Origin: Cricetomys ansorgei
Lineage: Eukaryota > Chordata > Mammalia > Rodentia > Nesomyidae
Reading direction: 5' to 3'
Length of the DNA: 64,000 nucleotides
NCBI GenBank assembly: GCA_026225945.1
Contig: JAMJFZ010000596.1
Span: 1,622,001-1,686,000 of the forward strand
Positions 12,915-25,297 of this stretch are shown here, in pieces. Under the pieces are notes generated by a model. It did not search any database. It saw nothing but the letters and a program-made list of their open reading frames with translations, and was not told where the DNA came from. Position 1 is the first letter of the stretch. Every line of letters begins with the position of its first letter. Both the position numbers and the translations under genes were made by a program.

Positions 12915-13247
12915 ACACAGGCACACACACGTGCACGCATTCCCCCACATCCCCACACACATTCTCTTTCTCTCTCTCTCTCTCACACACACACAGAGGC
13001 ACACACATGTACACACTCTCCCACACATGCACACCCACACACATGTTCTCTCTCTCACACACACACACGTGCACATACAGATGAATGCATATACACACAG
13101 ACACACGTATGCACATACACACATATGCATACATATACACAGGCATACACACAGACACACACACACACACACCTGTGCACGCACAGATACATACAAAGAT
13201 GTACACACAAACATACATACACACACACTCATCACACACACGCATAA
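12915..13247. repeat. Compound CA / TC / ATAC microsatellite
   Basis: About 330 bases dominated by CACA with interspersed TCTCTCTC blocks (12963-12984 and 13045-13055) and CATACACA segments. Frames of His/Thr or Cys/Val on either strand come from the repeat. Confidence 0.93.
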
Positions 13248-13431
13248 TTACTAGGTTCTGGGGCCCTGATCTCAACACCAATTAAAACATCACAGGACCT
13301 TTTCATTTTTAATGCACCTTCACATAGTGTTGAGTATTCTAGTCTCCATTAACTGGTAAACCTTCACAGCCTTGTAACTACAGAACCAGCCTCCCCCACA
13401 GGCTGTTGCCTACCTTGCTTCCTCTCCCTCT

Positions 13432-13782
13432 ACATGGACCCCAGGCAGCCCTCTGGACTCCTTCTCCCTCTGCATGGACCCTAGGCCAGGTTCTGGGCTC
13501 CTTCTCTCTCTGCATGGACCCCAGGCAGCCCTCTGGGCTCCTCTCTCTGCATGGACCCCAGGCCAGCCTCTGGGCTCCTTCTCCCTCTGCATGGACCCCA
13601 GGCCAGCCTCTGGGCTCCTTCTCTCTCTGCATGGACCCCATGTAGCCCTCTGGGCTCCTTCTCTCTCTGCATGGACCCCAGGCCAGCCTCTGGGCTCCTT
13701 CTCTCTCTGCATGGACCCCATGTAGCCCTCTGGGCTCCTTCTCTCTCTGCATGGACCCCAGGCCAGCCTCTGGGCTCCCCAT
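13432..13782. repeat. 40-bp minisatellite, 9 units, with an 80-bp dimer period
   Basis: GCATGGACCCCAGG recurs at about 40-base spacing: at 13472, 13512, 13550, then exactly 13590, 13630, 13670, 13710 and 13750. From 13590 on, two unit types alternate: CCCCAGGCCAGCCTCTGG and CCCCATGTAGCCCTCTGG. Long minus frames (MQREKEPRG…) are repeat artefacts. Confidence 0.95.
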
Positions 13783-13789
13783 CCTACAG

Positions 13790-16090
13790 AAGTCCTGGGA
13801 TGTCAGGTAACTGTGGATGTGGAAACCCTTGAAGTCCCTCTCTACAGGGCTGGGCTGGTGTCCCTGGAACAGAGGGACGCGGAACTCCTTTCTGTCTGGC
13901 CTCATCTCTGCAAACCAGAGGGATGATGATAGCTCATCAGGCTCTCTTCTCTCAAAGGCAGGGAGCCTCCAGATGGAACAAAGCAATTTCTTTACCAAGA
14001 AAGCTTTTATGTCACCTTCAAAATAGCACCTGTGCCCCACACAGAGCCTTCGGGGCACCTGCTTTGAAAGGCAGGAAGTAAATGAGGAGACAAAGAGAGG
14101 GGTCTGCAGCTGGTTTCTCTTCACTAGGATCAGAGTGTCACCCGGGATTCCAGCGCTCCTGCCCACCCCCCACCCCCCACCCCACTGCGAAGTGGGCAGG
14201 CACTTCAGATGGAGTGCTGCTTGTGAGAAGGTAGGCGTCACAACATTTTGGATTTAAGAAAGTCACAAACCTAGTCTGTGCATCTGGTGTATCCCTAACT
14301 GTTCAGCCTCCCCCAGAGTGGACCCTGCTTCCCACTGGCCTGGCCAGAGTCTTTTGGTCATCATTCACCCCTTTCCTTTCAAATTCTTGAGAGCCAAATG
14401 TGATCTGATGGAAGAAAAACTGTTTGGGGGGAAAATCCGTTTGCCTGGAAGCTCTCTAGTCCCCCAGGAAGACACCAGGGAAGGGGCTGGTGTGGTGTAG
14501 GGTGGGGGTGGCATCAGCCAGGGCTGGGCGGAAGGCGTGTGAGCAGATGCACACGCACATGTGTACACACTCAACGCATGTTTCTGTACATGAAGAGATT
14601 TCTGTGATGGACAGATCAGGCAGCTGTGGAGCTGGGAAATGCCATGATCTGCTGCTGTGAGTCGGACCTGCAGCTGCTGGTGGCCGGAGAGCTAGCCCAC
14701 GTTCCAGCCCAGGTGTGAACGCCTAAGGGGCAGGGTGGGACCCGACCCAGGAGCCTACTCAAGCCATCAGACAGAGAGAGAACGAGGCCTCCTGTTGCGC
14801 CCACAGGTAGTGGCTTGGTGATACTCGCTCACCGGTCTCACTCATCTGGTTTACTGGTTCGACAGTAGACCCTCAAATATAACCAGAGGTATCACTTAAT
14901 CACTATCTGGGTGCCCTTCACCCAGTCTTCTGACACATTTAATACCCACAGGAAGCATGGTGGGGGTGATTGCAGGGGCCTAGAGCAAGACTTTGGTGGG
15001 CATTGCCAGAGTCCACACAGGCTCTGTCACTTTAGCCTGAAGCCCTCTCGGGACTTTAGTCAGAGACCGCTCTTGGCTTCCAACCACGTCTGCCCTCTCG
15101 GACAGTCTCAGTACACAGGGATTAAGGGCCCACAAGGCAGCCTTTGTCAAGCTGGCTCCCCATTCCCTGGTTTCAAATGGAGACATATTTTGAGACCTAA
15201 TGCCTGTCTGGTAACCACCCTGGGGTCCTGGGGTCACTCTGGAGACGTGGAGGTTGCACCTTGGTCGTCTTCCTCCCTTTCCTGGCTGGTCCTGCTTTGC
15301 CCGCCATGCCCTTGGTTTCCCCAAGCACCTTCGATGTGTGTCCACCTTGATCCGTGCCTCTCTCTTGGGATCCACGCTTGGAAGGGCTGTTCCTCATAGG
15401 GCTCCGGACTACCGAGGGCCTGGAGGAGCGGGGTGCCTCTGATCTGAGCAGTCGTGGTGTGCTTTGGAGGGACACGTACAGCTTTGCCTCCTAGTTACTT
15501 AAGAGGTCACGTGGCAAGGTCCACCTGGTCCTGTGGCCCCAGTGTGTGGGTGGCAAGGGGTCATGTGGTGAGTCCGGCAGTGATTCTTAATATCTGCACA
15601 CACTTGCAGGGACCAAGATCACAACGAAATACGGCATCCGCCTACACAGTGCAGGGAAGTCAGAGCCAAGAGGACAAGAAGAAAAACGTCTCCAGAAGCA
15701 GGAGCCTATCCACCTGCCCTCTGCCCTTTGACCTGCTTCTCTGCCGCTTGGCTCACATTGGCATAAGTAAGTCACTGGGAGCACGGGTTTGGGTGGCAAA
15801 ATGCATTTCTGCTGTGCAAAACTTACTAATGTTTGGGGGTTCAGTGCTCACCCCTCAACCTACAGGTGACGGAAGAGCACTTTGGTTTTCTGTTTTGTTT
15901 TGGTTTTTCCTCCCTCAATCTACTTCAGCACAGAGTACTCAGACACTAGGTTTCGATGACAAGATCAAGGCCAAACTGATGCAAACAACACCTTTAGGAG
16001 CGGGAAGCCAGGCGGCAAGTGTGTGGACCAGCCCAGGCAGGGTCCCCGGTCAAGAGGTGCTGTATGAACTTGGGTAGGGACATTTTCTCT
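13790..16090. other. Non-coding stretch, nothing firmly recognised
   Basis: Includes a C-rich CCCACCCCCCA spot near 14163-14184 and a CA-rich patch near 14548-14575 that may be a degraded SINE tail. No exon was recognised. Confidence 0.45.
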
Positions 16091-16093
16091 GCA

Positions 16094-16121
16094 CTCACTC
16101 ACTCACTCACTCACTCACTCT
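16094..16121. repeat. (CACT)n microsatellite
   Basis: About seven ACTC tetranucleotides in a row. Confidence 0.95.
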
Positions 16122-16136
16122 GGAGGTACCTGAGCT

Positions 16137-16215
16137 GGGGGAGAGGTGGCTCAGTGGTAGAGCGCTCAGCTGCACACACGAGTCCCCTGGCTCTAGTGCT
16201 GGCGATGAATAGACA
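16137..16215 (+). mobile_element. ID-like tRNA-derived SINE
   Basis: GGGGGAGAGGTGGCTCAGTG followed by GTAGAGCGCTCAGCTGCACA resembles the ID/alanine-tRNA-type head (A box then variable arm). The 3' part is diverged. Confidence 0.6.
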
Positions 16216-16767
16216 GGAACACGCATGATGCGCGCCCTCATCTGCAGAAGGATTAACTGGCCGGCGGGGCCTAACGTGACACTGGCTGTGTGTGGCATGG
16301 AAATTTAAGTTTAAGTTAATTAAAATCAAAGAAGGCTGAACTGCTGCCTCGGCAGCACTAGTCACTTCTAGAGGACCCAGTAGCCACCATAGCCCATGGC
16401 TACTGCAGAGGCAGGCACAGAGAGGACATGTGCGCCAGCACCGGAAGCTCTGGATGGTGCTGAGCTAGAGGGCAGAAATCGCTGGACACTCTGTTCCAAC
16501 CTCAAGGCAAAATTGAAAGGCTGTTTTTTTTATTTCTTGAAACTCAAGTCAACAACCCAAACAGTGATTTCTAAAAAGTAAACATCCGGAAACAGTGCAT
16601 TCCAAAGCTTCTACTTGATACTTGTGCACTGGGGAGGGCCAGCCGGAACACGCAAACTGTTAGGAAACCTTGTGTCTAGAAAAGCACACAGGTCACAGTG
16701 CAGAGTAGTCGCCAGCCTGAGTGGAGGCATTCCAGGAGCACGCCCGTGTAGTGTGCGTCGTGCTGCT

Positions 16768-17083
16768 GGGTGTGTGTGCGTGTGTGCATGCGTGTGCATG
16801 TGTGTATGTGTGCGTATGTGTGCATGTATGTGCATATGTGTATGTGTGTGTGCATGTGCGTACATGTGTGTGCAAGTGTGTACGTGCGTGTGCATGCGTG
16901 TGTACATGTGTATGTGTGCATGTGTGTGTGCATGTGTGTACATTTGTGTGCATGTGAGTGTGCATGCGTGTGCATGTCTGTGCGTGTGTACATGTGTGTG
17001 CATACGTGTGCATATGTGTGTGTGCATGTGTGTATGTGTGAGTGTGCATGTGTATGTGAATGTGTGTGTGTGTGTGTGTATGT
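16768..17083. repeat. TG/TGTGCA-rich array
   Basis: About 315 bases of TGTG with TGTGCATG, TGTGTACATG and TGCGTG variants. The plus strand encodes V/C frames and the minus strand H/T frames, all artefactual. Confidence 0.93.
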
Positions 17084-17484
17084 TCAAGGCCAAGGCTAAA
17101 GTCACACAGTGCAACACTGCCAGGAACTCTGAGAATTCCCAAGGCACTAGATTTTGAATTGATTTTCAGAAACCTCTTGTTGTCAGCAATCTTTGTGACT
17201 CCCATATTTAGTTACGCAAACTGAGCCCCAGTTAGGATGCTGTGGTCTAGATCAGCCAGAACTACAGAACTACATCCTCCTGACCGGCTGTACCAATAGC
17301 TGGTCACTGTAGGTGGTGACAAGCAACCAGTGAGCAGCTTGGGGCTTGACATTGACTTAGAGGCAGATACAGTCGCGTATCTCCAGAGACCCCACCCATA
17401 TTTCATGTTCTTGTGCAGGACGGCATCACCTCTCAGAGAAGCAATGCAAATAACTAAATGCACAGCAAAAATGCACTGTAGGGC

Positions 17485-17960
17485 CTGCGGAGCCGGCTCA
17501 GTGGGTAAAGTGCTTGCCTTGCAAGCATGAAGATCCGAGTTTGAGCCCCAAGAGTCCAAAATAATAGATAGACAGATAGACAGACAGACAGGCAGATAGA
17601 TAAGGGCCAGTATGACGTAGAGGGTGAAGGCCCTGCCCACAAGCCTGACCCCGAGGACCCACATGCTGGAAAGAGACTCACTCCTGCCGCTGTCTTCTGG
17701 CCGCCACACAAGTGTTGTGGCACACACAGGATCCACCCATCTCTGCACGCAAAACAAATAAAAATGCAATAAACCTTTTATTAAAAATTGGGTATGGTAG
17801 TGCATATTTATAACCTTAGCGCCGGGGAGGGGCGGACAAGTAGATCCGTCAGACTTTCTGGGCACCCGGCCTAGTCTACATGGCCAGCAAGGGACCCTGA
17901 CACCTGAGACTGTCCTCTGGCCTATACACACACGCACATACACGTGCACACAATGGACTT
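17485..17960 (+). mobile_element. Composite tRNA-derived SINE split by a second SINE
   Basis: A B2/B3-type head (GCTCAGTGGGTAAAGTGCTT, GAAGATCCGAGTTTGAGCCC) lies at 17485-17553. After a GATA/GACA repeat comes the tail half of another such SINE (17605-17780: CTGACCCCGAGGACCCACAT, GTCTTCTGGCCGCCACACAA, an AAATAAAAATGCAATAAA end). At 17785-17960 the first element seems to resume with GGTATGGTAGTGCATATTTA, GCGCCGGGGAGG and TGTCCTCTGGCCTATACACA. The nesting is inferred from this order. Confidence 0.65.
17564..17602. repeat. GATA/GACA microsatellite
   Basis: Mixed ATAG and ACAG tetranucleotides, about ten units, inside the SINE composite. Confidence 0.93.
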
Positions 17961-17999
17961 CAGATCTTTTCTCCTGCTGCCTAAGAAATGAAATTAAGT

Positions 18000-18737
18000 C
18001 TGAAGCACCCATAAAATGGTTTCATAATTCAGAACAGTTTCCTGGGCCATTATAATTAGAGATAATTTTGTCCACATTAAAAGCAAAAGCAGCATAAAAT
18101 TGCAACAGGAGCTGAGTGGTGTTATTTTGGGACTGAATTATAAAAAAAAAAAAATCATCATAATAAGGCTCGTGATGGGGGGGTGGACGTATGGAGTGAT
18201 CTGCCCTGGTGGGTGAGGCCCCTCCCCGTCCTCCAGAGTCCTGGGCTGGTGCCAGGTGAGGAAGCAGTGTGTGTGGGCGGGGGGGGGGGGGGGGGGGGGG
18301 GACGAAACTGATGAGCTGTAGGTTCAGAATGAAGCAGAAGCTTCCAGTCACAGCAAACAGTCACTTCGAATTCAGGAAAGGGAAGAGCAAGAGGGAAGTT
18401 CTTGCCTTCCCCTGTCTACGCTGCAGTCAAAGCTGATCCAGAAGCCTCCGAGAATGACGGCCCTGCTGAAGACTGAGCTCTGGGTACAGAACACAGGGCG
18501 TCCTCCGACTGGCGGTCACGGGAGGGCCAGAGCGAGCCTCTGCCCGGGTACTGAGGAGCCTCTGTCGCCGTGGAGGCTTCCCCTGCACCAGCATTAATTT
18601 ATCTGGTCTCCACCGGGCTCCGCACAGATTGCCGATGGGGAGGGATGCAGGCAACACGGAGTCACAGCAGGGCTGGCCTGTCTTCGGTTTTACACAATCT
18701 GTTTGATTCACTTCAACATCAGTGTGCCTGTCTTGTT
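18000..18737. other. Non-coding stretch with poly-A and poly-G runs
   Basis: A run of 13 A lies near 18141-18153 and the poly-G run at 18279-18301. The rest shows nothing recognisable. Confidence 0.5.
18279..18301. repeat. Poly-G run (about 23 G)
   Basis: Uninterrupted G run after GTGTGTGGGC. Length is error-prone in sequencing. Potential G-quadruplex. Confidence 0.9.
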
Positions 18738-18739
18738 TG

Positions 18740-18878
18740 TCTTTAGTTTGGAGACAGGGCCTGACTGTGCAGCAGACGGGATCACGCTGTATGACCAGGC
18801 TGACCTTGAATTCACAGGGATCCTCCTGCCTCAGCCCCCAAAGTGTTAGAATTACAGACATGCACCCATGCCTGGCTC
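18740..18878 (-). mobile_element. B1 SINE, minus orientation, diverged
   Basis: The plus strand reads TTTGGAGACAGGGCCTGACT, ACCAGGCTGACCTTGAATTC, CCTCCTGCCTCAGCCCCCAA, then AATTACAGACATGCACCCAT and GCCTGGCTC. Confidence 0.88.
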
Positions 18879-18879
18879 T

Positions 18880-20653
18880 GCATTAGTAAGTATTCAAACA
18901 AGATTACGCTCAGTTGGGCTCAGCTTTGGTGAGTCTGAACCCATTTCCACCCCGATTCTTTGCTCCAGTGGCACCATGGGGAACGGCCTGGCTGTCCCCA
19001 GAGAGAGAGAACTCAGGCAGTGATAACCCTGCTCACAGGGAGCCCTCTGAGCACTCAGCTAGGCCTGGAGCAGAAAAGCCCCAGAGTTCCTCAGGGCAGA
19101 CCTGCACTAAGCAAGGGCTTGGTCTTGGGGTAACCTGGGCTACTGGTGGCAGTCTCCAGCCGACCCTCTCTTGACTAGGGCTGTCTTAGCATCCAGATGC
19201 ATGGTCCCACCAGCCCTAGGAGCCTCTGTTGTTCCCGAGACCCACACCCAGGCACGTGGCGTCCCGAGGCTCGCATCTCTGTGGCACCTGCGGTCATCCT
19301 ACACTTTAATAATTCAGTACAAATCTCCCTCTGGGTTACGCACACCTCATGGGCCAGGCCACCCCCTCCCCTGCTCTTCACTCTGAGCTTGACACCTCCA
19401 GGCGCTCCCCCCCTCCCACATACTCCTTGCCTTCGTTTGTCCTGCCCTCCCTCTCCCGGTGCCAGGTGAGTCCTTGGTAACTGCCACGCCCTGACTAAAT
19501 GCTAGGAGGGCAGGAATCAGACAGCTGGGAATGCGGTCTGGGTAAGGCAGTGAGGCAGATACACAGTGCCGTCCAGTACTCCAGGGCGCGGCCAAGGCGG
19601 GAGGGGCCCTGTCTCTGTGCTGCAGAAGGCAAATCTGAAATAACTCACAAAGATGATGGGGAGTAGACGCTGGGTCCTTGGTTCTGTAAACGACAACAAA
19701 AACAAGAATGCCATCGACCGTAAGCACGCCCGGCACTGTCAGAAATAACAGACACGAGACAGGAAATCCACGATTAATCGAGGAATCCTTTCCCAGGTGT
19801 TCTGGAGACGCCGCAGTTAGCGGGGAAGAGCGCGTGGCCCTCTCGGGTCTGACGGCCTCTGTCTCAGGGACTCTGCTTCTTCTGAGGGCTTCAAACTTCT
19901 CTAACGATTTAAGAATCACCTTCGATACATGAATCATCACCCAGGATTATCTTCAAAGAATGCCAATTACAGGACGTGGTAGCTGGAATCCCCCACACTT
20001 TAGACAGAGGAGAGGATTTTTAGAGAAACAAATCAACGGATTCACAAGATTTATCTCCTTTCTAAACAGAAAGAAAAGAAACATCATCGGCCCCACCCCG
20101 TAATCGGCTCGGTCCCGAGCTGCGGCCCCGAGAACTAGACTGCACATGCACACACCGCGTTAGCGCGCAAAGCGCCTTTTCGCTTTCGGAAAACTATAAA
20201 ATAAGGAATTCCTGCTTCGTGCCCGTGTAGAACCACCCAGCACACGCCCAGGCAAACACGCAAAGGCAGGCACTCCGTCCCCCAGCTTTCTAAACCTGAG
20301 CTGTGCCACGCTGCGCCCCACGCCCCCCACCCGGGGCGGGCTCTGGCCAACTCTTCCTTCCTTCCTCCCGTCCACCCTACACGTCTCCGTCCTAAACCCA
20401 GTCCCTGATGTGTCGCTGGGCTGCTGCCTCCGTGCTGTAGTTGACGGCGGCCCAGGAGCGGGACTTCTACATCCGCACGCTCCAGAACGCATCTCAGCAT
20501 CTCTTTCTCCAAGACTGCTCGTCACCTCCAGGGTGGAGCGGCAGCTGTCACTTCACACTGTGCCACCCACTGGGGGGGTCCTGGAGGGTGGCCACACCCA
20601 GGGCCCCTCACCACACTGCTCTCCTTACAAGAGGCAGCAGGACCAGCTACTTG
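18880..20653. other. Non-coding stretch, nothing recognised
   Basis: No transposon or exon was seen. 20090-20480 is moderately CpG-containing but has no supported promoter elements. Confidence 0.45.
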
Positions 20654-20654
20654 G

Positions 20655-20970
20655 TTGATGTGGTTAATTATCAACTTGATCGATCTAGAATCACCTAGGA
20701 GATGAGCATTCTTAGGGGAGCATTGATCGGGTTAGCTGAGGTGGGGGATGGACCGCTGTGCGCGGTGCTGTTCCCTGGACAGACACCCTGCACTGTGTTA
20801 AGAGGAGAACCTAGCTGAGCAAATCACCCGTCACTCTCAGCTTCCCGACTGTGGCTGCAGCATGGCCTGCTGCCTTCCCATCTTCCCACCGCCTTCAACT
20901 GTGAGCTGAAACAAACCCTTTCTTCTTCACGTGGCTTCGGCCAGCATATTTTATCACAACGGTGGGAAAA
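20655..20970 (+). mobile_element. Rodent-typical dispersed repeat (family name uncertain)
   Basis: It begins GTGGTTAATTATCAACTTGA followed by AGAATCACCTAGGAGATGAG. It ends with AACTGTGAGCTGAAACAAAC, CCTTTCTTC and TATTTTATCACAACGG. I know this pattern as a common rodent interspersed repeat but cannot assign its family. The reverse-oriented relatives at 44280 and 60388 share the middle and ends. Confidence 0.7.
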
Positions 20971-21473
20971 GGGAATATGATGCAAGAATAGTCAGGTTCC
21001 AAGACCGCGTGATGTCACGTAAAAAGCAAATGGCTATGAGGTGGCAGAAGGAAGGCGTCCAACGCAACAGGGTGCTGCCGCGTGACACGGGACTGTTCCC
21101 AGGGTCCCCGCACCAGGTGGCACAGACAGCAGGGGATGGCTATCAGTTCCAGCACCTACGTAGGGCCAGAGTGTGGACAAGGGCTCTGCTCTGCTGCTGC
21201 TCAAAGGCACTCCAGAGCGCTTTAGAAAGCAGGGTCACGGGGAACGAATGAAGTAGCAAGGACTCAACAACTGAAGTCCTTGCCCCTCCAGAACCTGTGC
21301 CTCTCCCTTTCTGATGCCAAGCGTTCTGTTTAAGGGGACGCGCACAAGGCTCCACGGGCAAAGGCAATGCAAGACTCTTTGCACTTTGTTAGTTTTATAG
21401 CGGGGCAAATTGGGAGGTGTGCAGAGGCCTTTCTGTATATTACACATCCCGGAGCCCCTGCATTTGAGTCTGT

Positions 21474-21830
21474 CTTGATTAGGGCTTCCGTTGCTGTGAG
21501 GAGACACCATGACCACAGCAGCTCTTACACAGGAGGGTACTTAACTGGGGCTGGCTTACAGTTCAGAGGTTTGGTCCATTATAGTCATGGCAGGAAGCGT
21601 GGCAGCACGCAGGCAGACATGGTGCTGGAGAGGGATCCTCAGGCAGCAGGAAGAGAGTGACACTGGGCCCGGATTTGGCTTCTGAAATCTTAAAGTCTGC
21701 CCCAGAGACACACTTCCTTAACAAGGCCACACCTCCCAATAGTGCTGCTCCCTTGAGCCTGTGCAGCCATTTTCATTCCACCCCACAGGGTCTGTGTGTC
21801 TACAGGACTCAGCACCACCTGAACCAGAAA
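21474..21830 (+). mobile_element. Rodent-typical dispersed repeat (second type)
   Basis: It starts TTGATTAGGGCTTCCGTTGC, then GAGACACCATGACCACAGCA, GGCTGGCTTACAGTTCAGAG, GGCAGACATGGTGCTGGAGA and AACAAGGCCACACCTCCCAA. This is a very common rodent element in order and length. Its 5' end resembles the inverted 3' end of the element at 25298, so both may share termini. Confidence 0.75.
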
Positions 21831-21834
21831 GGAA

Positions 21835-23403
21835 TCAAGAAGCAGGGTCTATCTAGACCTCACCAGAGAGAGCCGGAGTTCCGGGTTCTCAGCTTCCAGG
21901 AGACTCAGAAAGCTCAGAGATTTCAGAGAAGCTAAGGTCTCTCTCCGGGATGCTCAAGAAGCCAAGCTGCCTTGTAGAGCTGAGATCTGAGAGGCGTAGA
22001 GTCTAACCCACAGGTCCATAGACAACACGAGTGGCAGGTCCTTCTGTCTCTGAGGCCCCTAGGGCTCAGGGCACACTAACGGTCACTGGAGATGGAAGGC
22101 TGAACGTCCACTGGATTTGTCATTGACATGGCATAGTGTTCTCACAGTTAAAAAAAAAAACCCAGCCACCCTCACGTCCAATACAACTCCTACAGGCCAG
22201 GGACAGGCGCAGGAACCTGCTGTGGCATGAGCCCCCAACCTGCTCCTGGTCTCTTAAGGAGACCCGACTATCTAGGTCAGCTCCTGAGAGCTGATATTCG
22301 GGTCCCTTTCACTTGGGATAGCTTGGACCGGTGTTCCTCCAGCCCGTAGGAGGCAACACGGAATGTGTCTGTCCGCCGCCACTCGTCCTTCATGGTCCCG
22401 TGTAGAGAGCAGCCAGAGCTGCTGGTTTTGTTTCCTGCAGCACGAAGGATGCGCACGCGCCCACGTGGGGCAGTCGCCGGCACCTCTGCCTCCTTAGAAA
22501 CGGGTTCTAGGAAAGGCAAAGTCACCTGAGGACATGCGGAAACGGCCTTTCCCACCTGCAGGGCGTTTGTCGGGCGCCCACAGAACTCCGATTTCCCCTG
22601 GAGTTCAGGGCGCGCCTCTGTATGGAGGAGTCTCTCTGTGGAATTCCGGGCCCAAGGCACCACGTTCCGACTCTCAGTGAAGCAGCATCATTTTCCTTTA
22701 TGTACTTTTCCCTACGAAAGAAAAAGAAATACGCCCCAGGACCTCCCCCAAGGCCTTTCTGGAAAAATCAGATGTAGGTCAGTTTGTCCATCTTGCCATT
22801 ATTGATACAGACATGAATCTGCAGGCTACACCTTGGGTACGTTTTCCATGCTCGTGGTATAAATTTCATCACTGATACCACACTATGATAAAGGAGGTCT
22901 GTGAGAGCCATTTCTCCAAATAGCTCACGCCCGTGTTTACACAGACTCACTATTCATCAACGTTAACACAGAATGACAAAGAAGGAAGCGGACGGGAGGA
23001 CGGGAGCATCCCACAGGACCCCAGCGCATGCGCCTTTCTTTGACGCAAAGGGCGGCACACTCTACACCTGTTGTTTCCCTGTCCAAGTCACTGGCCCTTT
23101 AAAGAACCAGACGAAAAGGGGCTGGGGAGTGCACAGCCCAGGATGCCTGGCCCTGGCCCAGTCTGTCCTCTGTGCTCCCTGGCGATCACCTGGTACAACC
23201 ATCACCATAGCTACAAGATGCACAGAGCTGCCGTCCTTCATCCCCGGGGTACCAATGACCAGTACTGGCCACGGTATTTCCTGTTCGCATCAGAAGAGAC
23301 TTGGGATTCAGAATAGAAAGCCTCAAGCTCCCTGTCAAGTTTGGGCGGAACTACAGAAATTGTAGCCACTCTGTTGCTAAAGCCCCTTACAAGTTAGGAA
23401 GGC
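21835..23403. other. Non-coding stretch, nothing recognised
   Basis: A short A run near 22150. No exon or named repeat was recognised. Confidence 0.45.
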
Positions 23404-23715
23404 CACCCCCGACTCCCACGCCCCGCCCCACTCCCACGCCCCGCCCCACCCCCAGCTCCCACGCCCCCCTACGCCCCCTCCCCCACCCCCACTCCCACGC
23501 CCCCCTACGCCCCCTCCCCCACCCCCACTCCCACGCCACGCCACGCCCCACGCCACGCCCCACGCCACGCTCCCACGCCACGCCACGCCACGCCCCAGCT
23601 CCCACGCCCCTCCCCCACTCCCACGCCCCGCCCCAGCTCCCACACCCTGCCCCACTCCTACGCTCCGCCCCGCCCCAGCTCCCACGCCCCCCCACGCCCC
23701 CTCCCCCCACGCTCC
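23404..23715. repeat. C-rich minisatellite (CCCACGCCCC family)
   Basis: About 310 bases built of CCCACGCC, CCCACGCCCCGCCCC and CCACGCCACGCC variants, plus a duplicated C-rich block around 23459-23530. It is extremely C-rich on plus and G-rich on minus, the Ulk4 sense strand. Long P- or G/W-rich frames through it are artefacts. Confidence 0.95.
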
Positions 23716-23719
23716 CTGG

Positions 23720-25297
23720 CTCTCGTCGCCACAGCAAGGGGCTATAAGACTGGACGCAAGGAGAAACACTCATTCCTGGAGACTCAGTGATTCCCTTGTG
23801 TCCTCTCTCTGGATACATTCTTAATAGAGATTTCAAGGTAGAAAGCTTCAGGGCAGTCTTCACAATCACCTTCCTTCAGAGAGAGAGAGCTGTCAAGACG
23901 GTTGTTTGGGGAGCACTTCAGAAGGTCTCAAACCCAAGCACATAATCAGCCCCGTGTATCATGCAAACGAGAAGCAGCATCTCCCAGGGCATCATGGGAG
24001 CTAATCACAGCAGAACCACGGAGCAGCCGCCACCCGGGTCCAGAACAGTCAGTCACGGCCACGGGACGGCGCCTCACCACCCGTCAGACTGCTTATAAAT
24101 TTGTAATGATCTGGTATGAGAACATTACGTTTTAATAGTTCCGAGGAGTGACGGGACAGACTGTATAAATGTTTAACTAGCGTTGTCCGCCGCGCACACT
24201 CTGTTATCTCATTACTGGGTGTGCGGAAATGAAGCAGCCAGCCTAAAAATGTCATCAAAGCCAAAACAGAAAACTTGAGAACGCGTGCCCCGCGCAAGCC
24301 CGGTTTCTAGCCCAAGGCGATCCAGCAGCTTCCTGCAGACAAACACCTGGATCTCATTTAAGTCCAGGTACTCTTTCCCCCTTACACGTAACTTAAATTG
24401 CTTATCATTTTGACCTTGGTAAGATGAAAAACGCATGCTTTAAAATTCAGTGTGCTTCCGTATTTAAGGCCACCCCGGGGACAAGCCTGTCCCCTTGGGC
24501 TCCATGCCTAACTGCTGGTGATTTTACATGTTTTTCTATAAGGAAAGGGATCATCTGAGACCCGTCAAGTCTTCTTAGGACGAGGTGAGGGTGGCACTCT
24601 CTGGGATGTTCCAGACCCGCAGATGAGGCCTGAAGCTCCTGCAAGGGGTGCGTCTGACTTGCTACTGTCAACTCTGTCATCTGCCACGTGTCTCTTCACA
24701 ACCTCTCCTGGCTCCCAGTTCTCAGTGACCACCATGGTTCTTTCTTATCACACCTGCTCGCAGAGGTCCCAAGCACAGCACCCCAAATACAGGGTAACTG
24801 TTTTATTAATGCTGGAGTAGGAAGGCATACCCTGTGCCTCTGGAGCAGATGGCAGCTGTGTGCGGGGCAGTGCGCATCGAGAGAGCCCTGTTTTGTTTTC
24901 AGTTCTGTTTGTGAAGGGCATTCTTCACCTGTTTTAGTCACACCTAACTTGTCTGCCTCAAAGGTCACACGCTAGCCATCCAGTCAGCAAGTGAAAATAA
25001 AGATTTGATTTTGCTAATATAACAAATGTTCTTCAGGTCTAAGTGGGCCACGAGGCAGGCTATCAGGAGAAGGGAATGGGAACTGGGGGTTCCAGGAGGC
25101 GGGGGCAAAGGGACAGGCAGCAGACAATCGCCTGGCCCACACAGTGAAGTCAGACTCTGAGGGGCTGAGGGAAACAGCAGTCATGGCGTGACAACGATCA
25201 GGAAGAATCTAGGGGACAAATGGCCAAGGTGGTTTACGCTCCTTCCCTGTGTCAGGTGTGAGGTCCTGTGCCCGCCCACTCAACCATGAAAAAATCT
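23720..25297. other. Non-coding stretch, nothing recognised
   Basis: Short chance frames only. No transposon was identified. Confidence 0.45.

Noticed and set aside
13378..14241. 287-residue minus frame with HAEREGAQR-type repeats
   Set aside because: Most of it is the 40-base minisatellite; the N-terminal part shows no domain and lacks splice or conservation evidence.
20090..20480. Possible CpG-island promoter
   Set aside because: CpG density is only moderate, and no TATA, initiator or first-exon pattern could be supported by reading.
23301..23869. Pro-rich (plus) and Gly/Trp-rich (minus) frames of 130-160 residues
   Set aside because: Products of the CCCACGCC array.
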